Positions 1-11,113 of a stretch of DNA of 64,000 bases are shown here, piece after piece. The translations under genes were made by a program, and so were the position numbers. The notes under the pieces are model-generated. The model searched no databases, was not told the DNA's origin, and saw only the letters and a program-made list of their open reading frames with translations. Source of the stretch: Wolfiporia cocos (Eukaryota > Basidiomycota > Agaricomycetes > Polyporales > Phaeolaceae); assembly GCA_029448655.1 (NCBI GenBank), contig JACCLO010000001.1:2046001-2110000 (forward strand), read 5' to 3'. The number at the start of each line of letters is the position of its first letter. Position 1 is the first letter of the stretch.

Positions 1-2
1 TG

Positions 3-107
3 GCGTTCCCAGGAAGGGATATTACCGACGTTGATGCACTGTCATCCATCTTGAATGCGGCGAAAACGTATGAGGTGGGAGCGGAGAAACTCTGCCGCCT
101 CAATTGA
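3..107 (+). CDS. Possible 3' end of a BTB/POZ-like protein gene (partial)
   Basis: An open frame enters from the left edge and stops at TGA 105-107, giving about 34 residues. It reads as a small Pro/aromatic start, an Asp-Val-Asp-Ala-Leu segment and then a helix ending in a Lys-Thr-Tyr-Glu-Val motif. That pattern resembles the end of a fungal BTB domain, where a short helix predicts 'LeuXXAlaAlaXLysTyr' before the C-terminal part. The rest of the gene lies outside the window, so this is only a resemblance. It could also be a remnant or chance frame, because nothing downstream extends it. Confidence 0.3.
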   Translation, partial: AFPGRDITDVDALSSILNAAKTYEVGAEKLCRLN

Positions 108-1815
108 GGGCTCTCGCAATGACGAACACAGAAGACAATTTTGCAATTTAGTTAGCGCGCTCGCATATTAACGTTCTTTGCTTTGCCTGTGCGTCTACGC
201 TCTAGAAGGGGAACGATACGGCAAATTGTCTGAATACGGATGTGTACTAGGAGTGCATCCAAACCGTATGCCATGCTAACTACGTCCACATCTCACAAAA
301 CTGTATCACAAGAACTGCTACCATCACAATGCGTTACTGAGGAGTATACTAATCTAGCTAATGGCGAGAGATTATCATCTCGTAACACAAACTGCAAGAA
401 CCTCTATGTCAGCACACAATAACGATCTGTGCTCGACTAAAGTCCAGATAGACCATCAGATCAAGCTAGGTCGCTACGTGCCTGAAGATCGCGTCCCAAT
501 CCTCGTCGCCTCGTCTCCACGGTCGAAATACTTTACCAAGCGTCAAAAGTTTGCCTTCTCCCCATCGTAGGGCGATACAAACACAGCCATCATTGCTGCT
601 ACTCCAAAGTCTCCTCACTCGCACTCCCATTCGTCGCATTCTCTGCGTAGCCGCAGAGCGATAGGACACATTCTTCTGTCGTCGTACAGGCTGTGGGGGG
701 CGGGCCTGTCTCGCATTAGCGTGACACCGATCACGAGACTTGCGCGCCATAAGAATCGATGAGGAATGTGTAGCGGCTCGGACGACAACAGCGCAGACCT
801 GTGGGAGACACGGTGGCGCGCTGAGCCGTGCAGGAAAGAAATCTTGCGGCGTCTGGTGAATGTGTTTGGATTGGATGGTGCGCGTGTGCAGTATCGCGTG
901 GAGAGCTTGCACGGAGCCGTGAGACAATGTCGGCATGTCCGAACATGTCGATGTTCGTCGTCGTCGTCGCGTCAGGGCATGCACGAGATGCCAATAGGTC
1001 TAGATATCTCCACACAAACTCGCATTCCCAGCGAGTGCATCCTTCATATATATCGCGGATACGGTGCGTCCATGTTCCTCTGCCATCGCACGAGCGCAGC
1101 CCTATATCGCTTGCGCGTCAGGGCTCGCGAGACATCGCGCGGAGGGAAGCGAAGGCGACGTGGGTCGGATGCCTACGGTGGGGTTGGTCAGTAGCATGGC
1201 GGATTGCCGACAGACAGAGGTGAGGGATGCATCGTGCGCCGCACGGATGTATATGGCCGGATAGCGTGGGTGATCAATGTCGCGAGGTATCTAAACATAT
1301 CGATGGCTGATGTCGTCGGAGACTCAGGGCGTGCGTACTGTTCTTGCTCTTGATCATTATCCACCATGCGCACAACCCCAGGTCTGAGGCGTACTATCAG
1401 GTCTGTATTCCCGTATGTGCATCAACGAGTGCTGCAATTGATGTGGCGCATTCACGGTGGGTGAGTCGATTAAGCATTGGGGCGCTTCGTGGTAGAGCGC
1501 ACGATAGCGTGAATATATAGTGGACCAGAGTGCAGAGAGGCTTGGATGATTTGATATCCGGAGAAGGGTCACGGGCATGTATAAATGAGAACGGTGCATA
1601 ATGAATCTACTATATGGTGCTGGGCGCGAGCTTTGAGGTCAAGGGGAGCAGCCATGCAATTGGGGCGCACTCGCATCCACAAAACTGGGAGTGCGAAGTG
1701 AGGGCCAGTACAAACTCAATCGTTTTCATTGAAGAGGCCGATGGAGACATCGACACGGGTCCTGAAGAATGGCAGGCAGGATGATGAGACGGCGCAATTC
1801 ATCAAAGGCACCCAC
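108..1815. other. Intergenic stretch, no supported gene
   Basis: Short frames overlap on both strands here but none has a recognisable domain, a consistent splice pattern or a family-like sequence. The longest (minus strand, 466-984) is Arg/Ser-rich and looks like chance. No tRNA or repeat was recognised. Confidence 0.5.
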
Positions 1816-1974
1816 TCACCGCAAAACTCCTCGCTCATTCAATGTCGGCATCTCTGCCTTCAGCAGGGTTGACCACCGAGTCGCATCCGGAATGGGTTGA
1901 TCAGGATGAGTCAAGAACACGAGATCAACATTGTGGAGCTTCTCATAGTCTTTGCTGGAGAACAGCTCATTGAG

Positions 1975-3507
1975 TTAACCGCACATGTCTTTCCTGAGAG
2001 CGGATACAGCCATTTGTAACTTCGTTTCCGCATTCCCGTTGTACCTAGGTCGGTGCATGACAATCGATACCTCGCGCAAATTCTTCGATACATTGGACTC
2101 AAGGATGCGGCGCATCCAGGAATATCCGACCGTCTCGAAGTTCAAGGCTTCCAAAACAACTGTCTCCAGACTGCCAAGATGCACGAGATTAAATACAGAT
2201 GCTGTTACGAGTAATCATCAAATGTGCATATACGCGGTTGATGGAAGTTATAACATAGACGCACCAATTGTATCAGAGAGTGCATCTGCCTCAATATCCT
2301 TGCCTTCACGTGCATCGGGTGAGAATTTCAGGTAGCGTAGAGACCGGCTGCACTGCTTGAACAGCGAATGGAGGGGCTCTTGATAGACATCCAGGTACTT
2401 GCTGTCAGAGGATGCCCAGACATTGAACTCGAACCTCTGGAGGTCAGCGACCACCCCCGCGGCGCACAGGTGCTCAATGAGCAACTTGTTGGCTTCAACA
2501 TTGGAGGCAGTCTCTTTGATGGAGAGGATCACCAAGTCAGTCAGCCTCACGGAGGGTGGAGAGCGGGTGATTGCAAGACTAGCACAGGGAGCCGTGCTCG
2601 TGAATAGCACATTTTGGCATCTGAGGCGGACGAGGCTCAGGAGTGCACAGACGAGACGGCGAAACTCGCGCGCCTTCGGGAACGTTACGTTGGCCAGCCG
2701 AAGCGTCGTGAGAGAAGAGAATGCGGAGAGGTGGACGAAGATGAGCGGATGGAAGTCGCGCGGCTTCCACATCGCAGCCAGGATGTCAAGACGCCACACG
2801 AGTGGCATCTTCGCGGCGCCCATCATGGCGAATGTGCCCAGCTGCGGAATTGGTCCCTGCTCGCCTTTTTTCACTGTACCCAGCACCGCCGCCGTTCTCG
2901 CCTGCTGGAGGAGATGTGGCTGTGCCCGCGCTCGCCTCGCATGTCCTTGGACGTGGCTCCGACTCCCCAGGAAGACGTTCCGCTGCATCCAGTACCGACA
3001 CCTCGGCGTCCACGCCTTGCATACAAGGGCGCATCTCTTCAACATCCCAGTGATATTCCACAGCCAGTCAATGATACGCTCGCAGACCTCCGTCGGGAGC
3101 TGCAGCGGCCTCGAGGACGGATCGCCCTCCGTCAGCGCTAGGTCCGGAGCGCCCGGGACGCGTCCGATGTGTCTCCACCCGGGCTCTGTATCTGCATCTA
3201 TCCTTCAGTCGTCTTTTTAGCGTGTAGATGGCTCACTTTTGACTTCCTGTACTTCCCCAGCTCTCGCCAGCATGCTTTCTCCCTTTGGTGCGGACTCTTC
3301 CTCTGCCTCACTTTTCACCACGGACTTTCCTCGCGTGTCTTGTACGACGCTGCGAGGATTGGCTGCTTCCTCGCGCAGTGCGGAGGACGGACCTTGTCCT
3401 GCTCCTTCTGTCACCTTTACCGTGTCTACGTCGCCTTGGACGTCCTCTATGAGTGGCGCAGCGGCAGCTTTCAGGGTGCGTCGCTTCGCGGCATTCGCTT
3501 TGGCCAT
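1975..3507 (-). CDS. F-box-like protein, interrupted near the C-terminus by an in-frame stop
   Basis: Exons read 3507-3237, 3197-2265 and 2201-1975, giving 476 residues. An N-terminal charged stretch (starts MAKANAAKRR) precedes an F-box: 'LPTEVCERIIDWLW' followed by 'LKRCALVCKAW', the usual Agaricomycete F-box layout near residues 115-145. The rest is leucine-rich and resembles the long variable C-terminus of these proteins, which usually recruit substrates for SCF ubiquitin ligases; the substrate is unknown. The first intron is only 39 nt. After the TAA at 1977-1975 the same frame stays open for 52 more codons to a TGA at 1818-1816 and still looks like protein (it includes 'WSTLLKAEMPTLNERG'), so the TAA looks like a recent nonsense mutation. 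Function of the shortened product is uncertain. Confidence 0.7.
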
Positions 3508-4544
3508 TTTCCTCTTGTTTCGGCGTGATTTGGGAATCGATGCTGCAACTCACGACGGCAGGATTGAGCCAAGCAGAATGTGAACCTCCCCATCCATTCA
3601 TATACCAGGACGCCCTCACAGCCAACCACATGCACGAGCGCCAAATGCGGTGTATAGCCTACAAACCAGGAGCCTGATATACGCAGACTCATCACCGCAT
3701 TCAGCCGATAGGAGCGATGGATGAGCGTCAGATGATATGACCGCAGCGGTGCATTTGCTGCACTGATCTCTACTCCGCCAATACGCCATCAGCAAAAACC
3801 CAGCTGCATATATGGGAATCTATGTGCATGCATATATTGTCTGCATGCAATATATGGTATCAGAATTATTGTGACACATTGTATGTGCATGTCAGGCTCC
3901 TACGTCATTCCCAATACCGGCAAGGATTGCAGTGTATATATGATGTGTGCTAGATCTTATTTACATATATTGACTGGCACATGATTGTGAGCGCATATAT
4001 TGTGCTTCAAATGTTGTATGCATCCTAGCTAGGCATTGACAAGATACAACTCATATTCATTACCGGCGGATAAAATCTGAAAACAGTATATAATGCATAT
4101 CTGTCCTAAATTACAGTATGCCACCACCTTTTATGAACTTGAAGTAGTGCTTGGGCTTGAACATGCCAGGGCACAGCTGTGGTCCTGGTAAATTAATTTG
4201 GGTGACTGAAACTCTACAGTACATGCTGAAAAGTGTATGTGTTGAGTGGGGTGCATTAGGCAATATTGTCGCCACAGTACACATACAGTCGAGTAAGAGG
4301 ACACATGTATCAGAAGTTGCATGATGCAAACCTGAAATGTAGAGGAGCACGCAAGCGTATAAGTGATTTGGGAATGTATGCACCGGTGCTCATTTGAGTC
4401 CATGAGCCTACCAGACTTGAGCATAGACCCTGGTTGCAGTAAGTTGCAGTTGCAGTATGACATGGCCTGAGATTCTACAGTATGTGTGAGCAGACAGGTG
4501 TTCTGTATTGTTTTCATTGCTGGTGCAGGAGAGGAGTGGGGCAG
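3508..4544. other. AT-rich intergenic region with degenerate direct repeats
   Basis: No gene is supported. Around 3830-3860 there are several TGCATGCAATATAT-like short palindromic words. On the minus strand two diverged copies of a roughly 75-bp unit (near 4160-4240 and 4430-4490) share words such as TACTGTAGA and a GCTCAAG motif. They look like old repeat fragments. Confidence 0.4.
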
Positions 4545-4970
4545 TGTCACAGATATTGCCCCTCCCCTGGATCGAACCCAGGAAACCCCGGTTACTTATC
4601 ACATGACCCGTACATAGCCGTAGCCTAGTGGATACGCGCATAACACCCACTCCCCTTAGGTCCTCAGTAGTTAGCGCATTACTTACGTAAGCACATCACA
4701 TGTACGAGCGTCGTCGTAGTTACGCTCGGGCCTCTTACTTTAGGGTAGCCACTACAGTGATTGCTGCAGCGCATGTACTTAAACTACTACGTCTGAGGTC
4801 TTACACCTCAGACTCTTCATCCTATCTATGGGGGCGTGTCCCCTCAGATTCAACGCTACTTCCTCTGCGTGCTAGTCTGGTGTCTCAAGCATCTCGTGGT
4901 ACCTTGAGACGTCACATATTACCAGCGGTCCGACTTGGACGTTAGTACGTACGTCGTAAAATCTGTGACA
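4545..4970. repeat. 5' LTR of the short retroelement
   Basis: 426 bp, TG...CA ends with 9-bp terminal inverted repeats. It contains a TACTTAAA TATA-like word and a hairpin (GTCTGAGGT...ACCTCAGAC) near 4790-4812. An 81-codon frame inside is repeated exactly in the other LTR and is not a gene. Confidence 0.9.
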
Positions 4971-5572
4971 TAATGAAGAGTCTACTTTACCCACCCCCTT
5001 GGCTGCGTTCTGCGCCTTGGGCCTGGGGTTTCCCACTTCATAGGTAGACGACGCGGCGGGGGCACCTCCCTGAACAGGAGGTCGGCATTAACTCGCCTGC
5101 CCCCCACATAAGCGTTGTCATGGCGACCGACTGTACGACTCACCCGGAGCGTCCTCCCTGGGCCACGGACGAAGTGAGTCGGCACCGGTACGTTATACCT
5201 TACGAAGGAGTGGAAGACGAAAGCCCCCCCTCGCCTAGCGATAGCGAGAGACTAGTACGTAGTATCACAGTGCGTACCTCTTGGGGGGCGGGACACATCA
5301 CCAGAAGAGACCTAGTGGGTATGCGAAGCGCCTCGGCGTAACCCCACAGCGGCAGGTCATACATCGGGACTAGAGGGCGACCACCTCTCACGTATCGTAG
5401 GATCCACGCAACAGGCGGCGCGAGTTGTAGAGAAGGCAGTGGGACGAGAAAGCGTAAGCTTAGTACGGGCGACAGTACCCCGGTTGGAACAGCGACATGC
5501 CACCACAGCATACAGCCTTAGAGACACAGCGCAAGACCTTCGTCGAGGACGACGAACATGAACAGGAGGTAA

Positions 5573-5998
5573 TGTCACAGATATTGCCCCTCCCCTGGAT
5601 CGAACCCAGGAAACCCCGGTTACTTATCACATGACCCGTACATAGCCGTAGCCTAGTGGATACGCGCATAACACCCACTCCCCTTAGGTCCTCAGTAGTT
5701 AGCGCATTACTTACGTAAGCACATCACATGTACGAGCGTCGTCGTAGTTACGCTCGGGCCTCTTACTTTAGGGTAGCCACTACAGTGATTGCTGCAGCGC
5801 ATGTACTTAAACTACTACGTCTGAGGTCTTACACCTCAGACTCTTCATCCTATCTATGGGGGCGTGTCCCCTCAGATTCAACGCTACTTCCTCTGCGTGC
5901 TAGTCTGGTGTCTCAAGCATCTCGTGGTACCTTGAGACGTCACATATTACCAGCGGTCCGACTTGGACGTTAGTACGTACGTCGTAAAATCTGTGACA
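5573..5998. repeat. 3' LTR of the short retroelement
   Basis: 426 bp, identical to 4545-4970 and followed by the GGCAG target duplication at 5999-6003. Confidence 0.9.
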
Positions 5999-6114
5999 GG
6001 CAGTGAGGAGCACAATGGACACAGCTGCATACAGTGTAGGAGAGAAAGGTGGAAATGCAGCAAAAAGCAGGTCACTGACCGTGACTATATGTGCTAGAGA
6101 CCGACAGAGGGGAT

Positions 6115-6670
6115 TGTCACAGTATTACGCTGTGGCATGCCCTGCTTATTTTCTTAGGTTCTCTGGCTTTTTCGTGAGCCCTGGATCCTTCGTGAGCACC
6201 TCCCTGTCTCCCTCTTACGTTAGACACCAGACCTAGTAGATTAGATAAGATATGTACATGCGCGCTCATGGGTGCGCGCACCTCTTACCTACATCACGGT
6301 CACTATGTTACATGTTACGTTACAGTAGTTAGCTAGTCACATGGACCTTTAGTTAGTGCGCACGGGCCACTACTTTAGGGCACGCCATTACAGGCTACTA
6401 CACATGTATTTAAGACGTAGAAAGATGGGGCTTATCCCCATCTTTAGGATTTTCGGCAATGGGCACTAAGGCCCCTCTCTCATCATGACTCCCTGCGTGC
6501 CTTGTGTGACGACCTCGACATCTCTGTCTCACCTCATGCTAGCTAGTCTGGTAGCGATGCCATACAGCTTGACTCGCCGCCCTACGTCCGCTCGCCGCTG
6601 AGGATAAGGAGTTAGGAGGTTAGAGGATCCCCCGTTGGCACGGGTCGCACAGTCTGGTAAGACTGTGTCA
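6115..6670. mobile_element. Solo LTR, related family
   Basis: A 556-bp unit starts TGTCACAGTATTAC and ends GTAAGACTGTGTCA, and is flanked by the perfect 5-bp duplication GGGAT at 6110-6114 and 6671-6675. Its interior shares the order of landmarks with the nearby 426-bp LTRs (a TACTTTAGGG word, then CATGTATTTAA, then a GATGGGG/CCCCATC hairpin), so both belong to related LTR families. A single LTR with a target duplication is what remains after LTR-LTR recombination. Confidence 0.85.
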
Positions 6671-7346
6671 GGGATATGCAGGAATGTGAACAAACCCACA
6701 CAACAGAACGATGGCTGCGGCGATGTGAGTGATTGCATAACAGGCATTTGTTCATGATGTACTTGGTCGGGTTAATGGGACATGCAGCAGTGACACGGTG
6801 TCCAGTCAACTTCATCTCCCCATTTTACCTTTGCCGGTCATGCTTGCAGAATCTGCAAACGTCCCATTTACCAAGTTTCAACCTCTTTCGTCTCTTCGGG
6901 TATCACTATCAGTGTATCTTATTTGCACTGGAGAGCACAGAAGATCTAAGGTAGGTGCTCACAGATACGAACCAAATAGCCGAGCAGACCACCCGCGGCG
7001 GTCAATATTTAAGTAGCTGCATAAATATATGCTGCGCTATGTCTAGCTGCGCTGCAATTGCTGCTTGGAGCACAACAGTAATATCTAGCCTTACAGCGAG
7101 GACACAGACGTTCAGAGATCTGACCAAGAGGGTCCGTGGCAAAGGATGAAGACCGAGGGCTTCTGTGCCGCAGATGTATCTGTAGTGTACTTTCAGATGC
7201 AAATAGTATTTGGTATGAAGATTGATGCCGCTATGTCTTTAGTGAGGAGCATCTCGCTAAACACAAGGTAGCTGGCTGCAAACAACGTCACGTAGGTCTG
7301 TTCTGAGATCTGAGCAGTCCTCTGGCCAATCTCTAAAACGTAGAGT
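6671..7346. other. Non-coding region with an extra repeat-tail fragment
   Basis: No gene is supported. Around 7155-7205 on the minus strand there is a degenerate copy of the GATGCATCT-containing tail found in the unit at 7347-7919, so the same repeat family has hit this locus more than once. Confidence 0.45.
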
Positions 7347-7919
7347 TTCAGTGCCACAGATGCATCTTTAGAGACACTGCAGATGCATCTGGGGCACTCT
7401 AAGTCATCGAAATTAGGCGCCCGTTAGTACCAGAATAAAGCACCGCAAGCTGGGAATCAAACCAGGAACCATGAGACCTCAGTGAAACAGCAACTGAAAC
7501 CACTCAGCTAAGGTGGTTAGTGAAAGGAAGATCTTGTGCAAACTTGAACTCAGAATGCATCTCTTTATTAATGTATCCCACAACCCATATGTATCCACAA
7601 TGAGGTAAGGATGCTGTCATAAATTACCTACAGGGCAATATGGAACATTGCACCAAGGTGTGACTTGACAATTAACAGCTACATTAAATGGATCATATTA
7701 ACAAGTATGTGACTTGATACCAAGACCGTTTGGCAAAGTGATACAGGTTGCAACTTTGCTGATCCCAGGTCAAGTGTTTGAACCCTGCACAGGTATTTCT
7801 TGCGCAGATGCATCTTATTTTATTCAGATGCATCTATGCAGCACGCTTGGGCGTTAAGATTGCTTAGAGAGCCCTAGATGCATCTGCGGTGTCTCTAAAG
7901 ATGCATCTCCGGCACTGAA
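7347..7919. repeat. Foldback unit: two tRNA-like (SINE-like) modules in head-to-head inversion
   Basis: The outer 57 bp are inverted repeats: 7347-7403 reads TTCAGTGCC, then GATGCATCT twice, and 7863-7919 carries the reverse complement with few changes. Inside each arm is a tRNA-like promoter pair pointing away from the centre. On the minus strand an A box TAGCTGAGTGG (7510-7500) is followed by a B box GGTTTGATTCC (7463-7453). On the plus strand an A-box-like TGGCAAAGTGA (7731-7741) is followed by a B-box-like TGTTTGAACCC (7775-7785). This is most simply two diverged tRNA-derived SINEs inserted head to head, or one foldback element. I see no clear target duplication. Confidence 0.6.
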
Positions 7920-8074
7920 GTCCCTCCTAACACGCCGTGATAATTCGGTGCTGACACACATTAGTACATGAAATTGTCAGTGAGGTACGTAGTGACTGCT
8001 CATGGCACACACGCCCATCGCAGCTGCTCACCAGCTATCGGTGCCATGGACAAATCACGCTTACCGCGTTACGA
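7920..8074. other. Short gap, 3' flank of the acetoacetyl-CoA synthetase gene
   Basis: About 155 bp with nothing recognised; it would include the 3' UTR of the minus-strand gene that ends at 8075. Confidence 0.4.
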
Positions 8075-10870
8075 TCAGAGCTTTGCTCTGATCTTCGCAC
8101 TACCCTCCCCAACCAGCTTCTCTAGCTCTATATACTTGTAATATAGCTGAAGCGACTCAGGATTCGCGACTGTCCCGCTCGGTTTGATAGTCGATCCAGA
8201 CACGATCTGTTTCACCGCTATCTCAATCTTCTTCCCGTTAACGGTGTACTACATATCCCAGTGATGCACGCAGCTCAGCTCTTGACGTTGTTGTAAAGTA
8301 TGCAAACGTACCGGGATCTGCTCTACCTCAAAGATATAAGCAGGTACGTGTCTGTGGCTGAGCGAAGTCCGGATTGCGAGGCGGATTCGGTCAGCCAGCG
8401 CGTCGGTGAGCGTGTGTCCTGTGCGCATTTTTAGGAAGAGGAGAACCCGCTCGTCACGATCCTGTTGGCGGCGCTGTCCGACGCAGATTGAGTCATCTAT
8501 CACGTCTGAGAACGCTTCTAGCACTCCGTAGATCTCCCCCGAACCGAAGCGCACGCCGCTCGGGTTCAGCACGCCGTCACTACAAATGTTTCAGCAAATA
8601 TATGCACTGGGATTTGTGATAGATTGACCTGCGACCCAGGATCATGAGGCCGTTCGTCTTGGGATTCTTGACGATGAAATCGCCATGATGCCAGATACCT
8701 GCCGGTCAAGGAGATTTATATATTTTGATTAGAATGGTACAAGAGTTGAGCGTACCAGGATACCGTTCGAAATAGGCATTCCTGACCTTCTCCCCAGTCT
8801 CATCGCCCCAGAAGCCGAGGGGCAGCGAAGGATGCGGCCGCGTACAAACCAGCTCGCCCGGCTCGCCCGTGTCTTCAGTATTTCGCCCCTCGGGATCGAA
8901 GATCTCCACCTTCATGCCGAGCATCTTTCCTTGGTGTTCGCCAACATGCACGGGTAGCGTCGAAACACCGCCAACAACTGTGCACGTTACATAGACGGGT
9001 GAGTTGATTCATCATGCGGGACTCGTGAAACTGTGCTCACACGCAGCGCATATATCCGTGCCACCCGATATAGATATGAGATGTACATCTGGGTTGAATG
9101 CCTGCTGCGTCCATTCGAAAAGTGGTGGCGTCAAGACAGCTCCCGTCGAGGAGACCGCACGAATGGCTTCAAAGTTCGCCATTTTAGCTGAATTGAGAGA
9201 TCATTTTCGAGCATACATATAACGAGATTCAAACGGAACATACAAGGCTGAATACCCCTTCCTTGCACCTCGCTGAGGAAGCGCGGACTTGTCCCAAAGA
9301 CGGTAACTCTACAGTATCAATCGTGAGCTGTTCAATTGATCGTGGAAACGCCCAGAATGCGCCGAGCTCACCCTTGTGAGCTGACAAACTTGAGGAAATC
9401 CCGGACGTCGGGGTAGAACGGCGAGCCATCGTATAGGATTATGCGGCTTCCGCAGGCGAGACCCTGAAGCAGGTATGGCCACATCATCCATGCTGTCTGC
9501 AGTGCCTTCAATGTCTGTTTTACGCAAATGCATTATATAACCCACGGTGGTGTATTGGAAGTATACGTCATCTACGCCCAGGCTGGCTGTGCAGCGAAGC
9601 TCCTTCTTTCCCTGCAGCAGCACGCCCTGTGCAGGTCCGGTTATCAGTGTCAGTGTGCCACGATTGAACCAAAAGCTCACTCCAGCGGAGTGTATAATGC
9701 ATTTCGGTGGTCCGGTGGTACCGGACGAATACAATATGTAGAGGGGGTGGTTGAACGGCAGTTGCTCAAAAACCAGCTCGCGATTGTCCCCTGTCGCGAG
9801 GAACGCAGACAGCGAGAGACTGTGCCAGTGTCAGTGACAAACACGGCGTGTTTAATACAGCATACCTGATAGGAACACGCGACAAAACCTCAGCCGTCGC
9901 TTCGTCTCCAGTCTTCGTACTAGGCAACAGGATTATTCGCTGGAGACCGCGTTCAACAAGCGCCTGAGCAACCGCGACGGCTTTTGGTATCAGGTCAACT
10001 GTCTTGCCGACCCAAACTACTTCCGTCTCGGAAAATACCAATTTGGGCTGTATTTGCTGGTACCTGTCTAGAATCCCCTGGGCATAGATTGTACGTCATG
10101 CCCATGCCTGCAGCTACGAAACCATGGATAGAACATACCTGAGCACCCATGTCCGTGGCAGTGCTCGAAAAGATTGCCCCGATACTTGCACATGCCAGCG
10201 CGATTACCAGCGCATGTATCGAGTTGGTGACAATAGCTATATCACGAATTAGTACTACCGACTGCTTTGTGTGTTATCCACCCACCTGCCACTCTGTCAC
10301 CAACCTTGACGCCGTTTATCCGCATCGCTGCTGCCATCTCTCTTACCATATGTCGCAATTGGCGGAAGCTATAATGATAGATCGCGCCGGTCTCCCTAGC
10401 AGATGTACAGGCGATGCCATCATCGTTCCGATATAATAGATTCTCTGCATAATTGAGTCGTGCTCCTGGAAACCAGGTCGGGAGCTCTTTGATTCGACCT
10501 TCTCCAATAATCTGCATACCAGTGGTAATTAGGAAGCAGGAAGCAGAAAACAATTCTATATGACCTTATCTGGTGGCACCGAGTATACGATGCCGACGAA
10601 CTCCCAGATATCAGCCCAGAAACTGTAGTCCTCCACAGAGTACTTGTGGAGATCATGGTAATCCTCTGGACAAATATAACAATAGTGGCGGAAATCTGCT
10701 ACGTTACAAAAAGGGCGAGACATACTGAGGTTCAGGCCATGCTTGCGATTGACCATCCGGCGAAGCGCATCCAGCGACGTGCTGTTTGGATTCGTTGGAC
10801 ACCACAGCACCTTAGACTGACTGAAGTAGGAAGTCATTTGTCCGCGAAAACTTGGCGGGGAATGTAACAA
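8075..10870 (-). CDS. Acetoacetyl-CoA synthetase (acetoacetate-CoA ligase)
   Basis: Fourteen exons keep frame: 10870-10726, 10665-10565, 10511-10286, 10236-10139, 10077-9866, 9819-9681, 9626-9546, 9496-9372, 9308-9244, 9187-9041, 8977-8756, 8698-8629, 8579-8312, 8248-8075, for 690 residues, the normal family length. The AMP-binding loop SSGTTGPPK lies near residue 295, 'SISGGTDICA' near 440, 'ILGRSDGVLNPSGVRFGSGE' in exons 12-13, and the C-terminal lysine motif YTVNGKKIE near 634-642. The N-terminal 'YSVEDYSFWADIWEF' block is typical of acetoacetyl-CoA synthetases rather than acetyl-CoA synthetases. It activates acetoacetate with ATP and CoA in the cytosol, feeding lipid and sterol synthesis. 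The start could also be Met12 (10837). All key motifs are intact. Confidence 0.93.
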
Positions 10871-11039
10871 AGCTGCGCTGTTATACGCGTCTTATAGAGG
10901 GCTAATGGTATGCGGAACCATCTTCCGTTACATAAATGATCATTCCTTTCGAATGGTCAGCTGAACGAAGCTCGCCACAGCAAAGCTCGATACATATACT
11001 TTAATAATTATATTTGAATATTTCTCCTAGCGACACCAT

Positions 11040-11113
11040 GGGTCGGTGGCGTAGTTGGTTATCGCATCTGTCTAACACACAGAAGGTCCTCAGTTCGAAC
11101 CTGGGCCGACTCA
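11040..11113 (+). tRNA. tRNA-Val (anticodon AAC)
   Basis: A full cloverleaf can be drawn: acceptor GGGTCGG with CCGACTC, D arm GCGTAGTTGGTTATCGC, anticodon stem TCTGT/ACAGA around loop CTAACAC (anticodon AAC), variable AGGTC, T arm CTCAG-TTCGAAC-CTGGG and discriminator A. There is no intron. A TTTTT run follows at 11115-11119, as expected for a Pol III terminator. Confidence 0.95.

Larger units (their letters stand above)
4545..5998. mobile_element. Short non-autonomous LTR retroelement (TRIM-like) with identical LTRs
   Basis: Two direct repeats of 426 bp (4545-4970 and 5573-5998) read identically base by base. Each starts TGTCACAGA and ends TCTGTGACA, the usual TG...CA LTR ends. The whole unit is bounded by a perfect 5-bp target duplication, GGCAG, at 4540-4544 and 5999-6003. 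The interior is only 602 bp, far too short for gag-pol; the best frame inside (5120-5341) gives 73 residues with an acidic Ser/Pro patch and no recognised domain. I see no clear tRNA primer site just after the 5' LTR; a purine patch (ACAGGAGGT) lies just before the 3' LTR. Identical LTRs mean a recent insertion, which must have used proteins made elsewhere. Confidence 0.9.

Noticed and set aside
466..984. 172-residue minus-strand frame
   Set aside because: Arg/Ser/Cys-rich, without domain or splice context; probably chance.
4561..4640. A tRNA gene or SINE head inside the LTR (TAGCCTAGTGG and GGTTCGATCC-like words)
   Set aside because: The A-box-like word is on the plus strand and the B-box-like word on the minus strand, so they cannot form one promoter or cloverleaf.
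4700..5973. Two identical 81-residue reading frames
   Set aside because: They lie inside the two LTRs and are copies of the same non-coding sequence.
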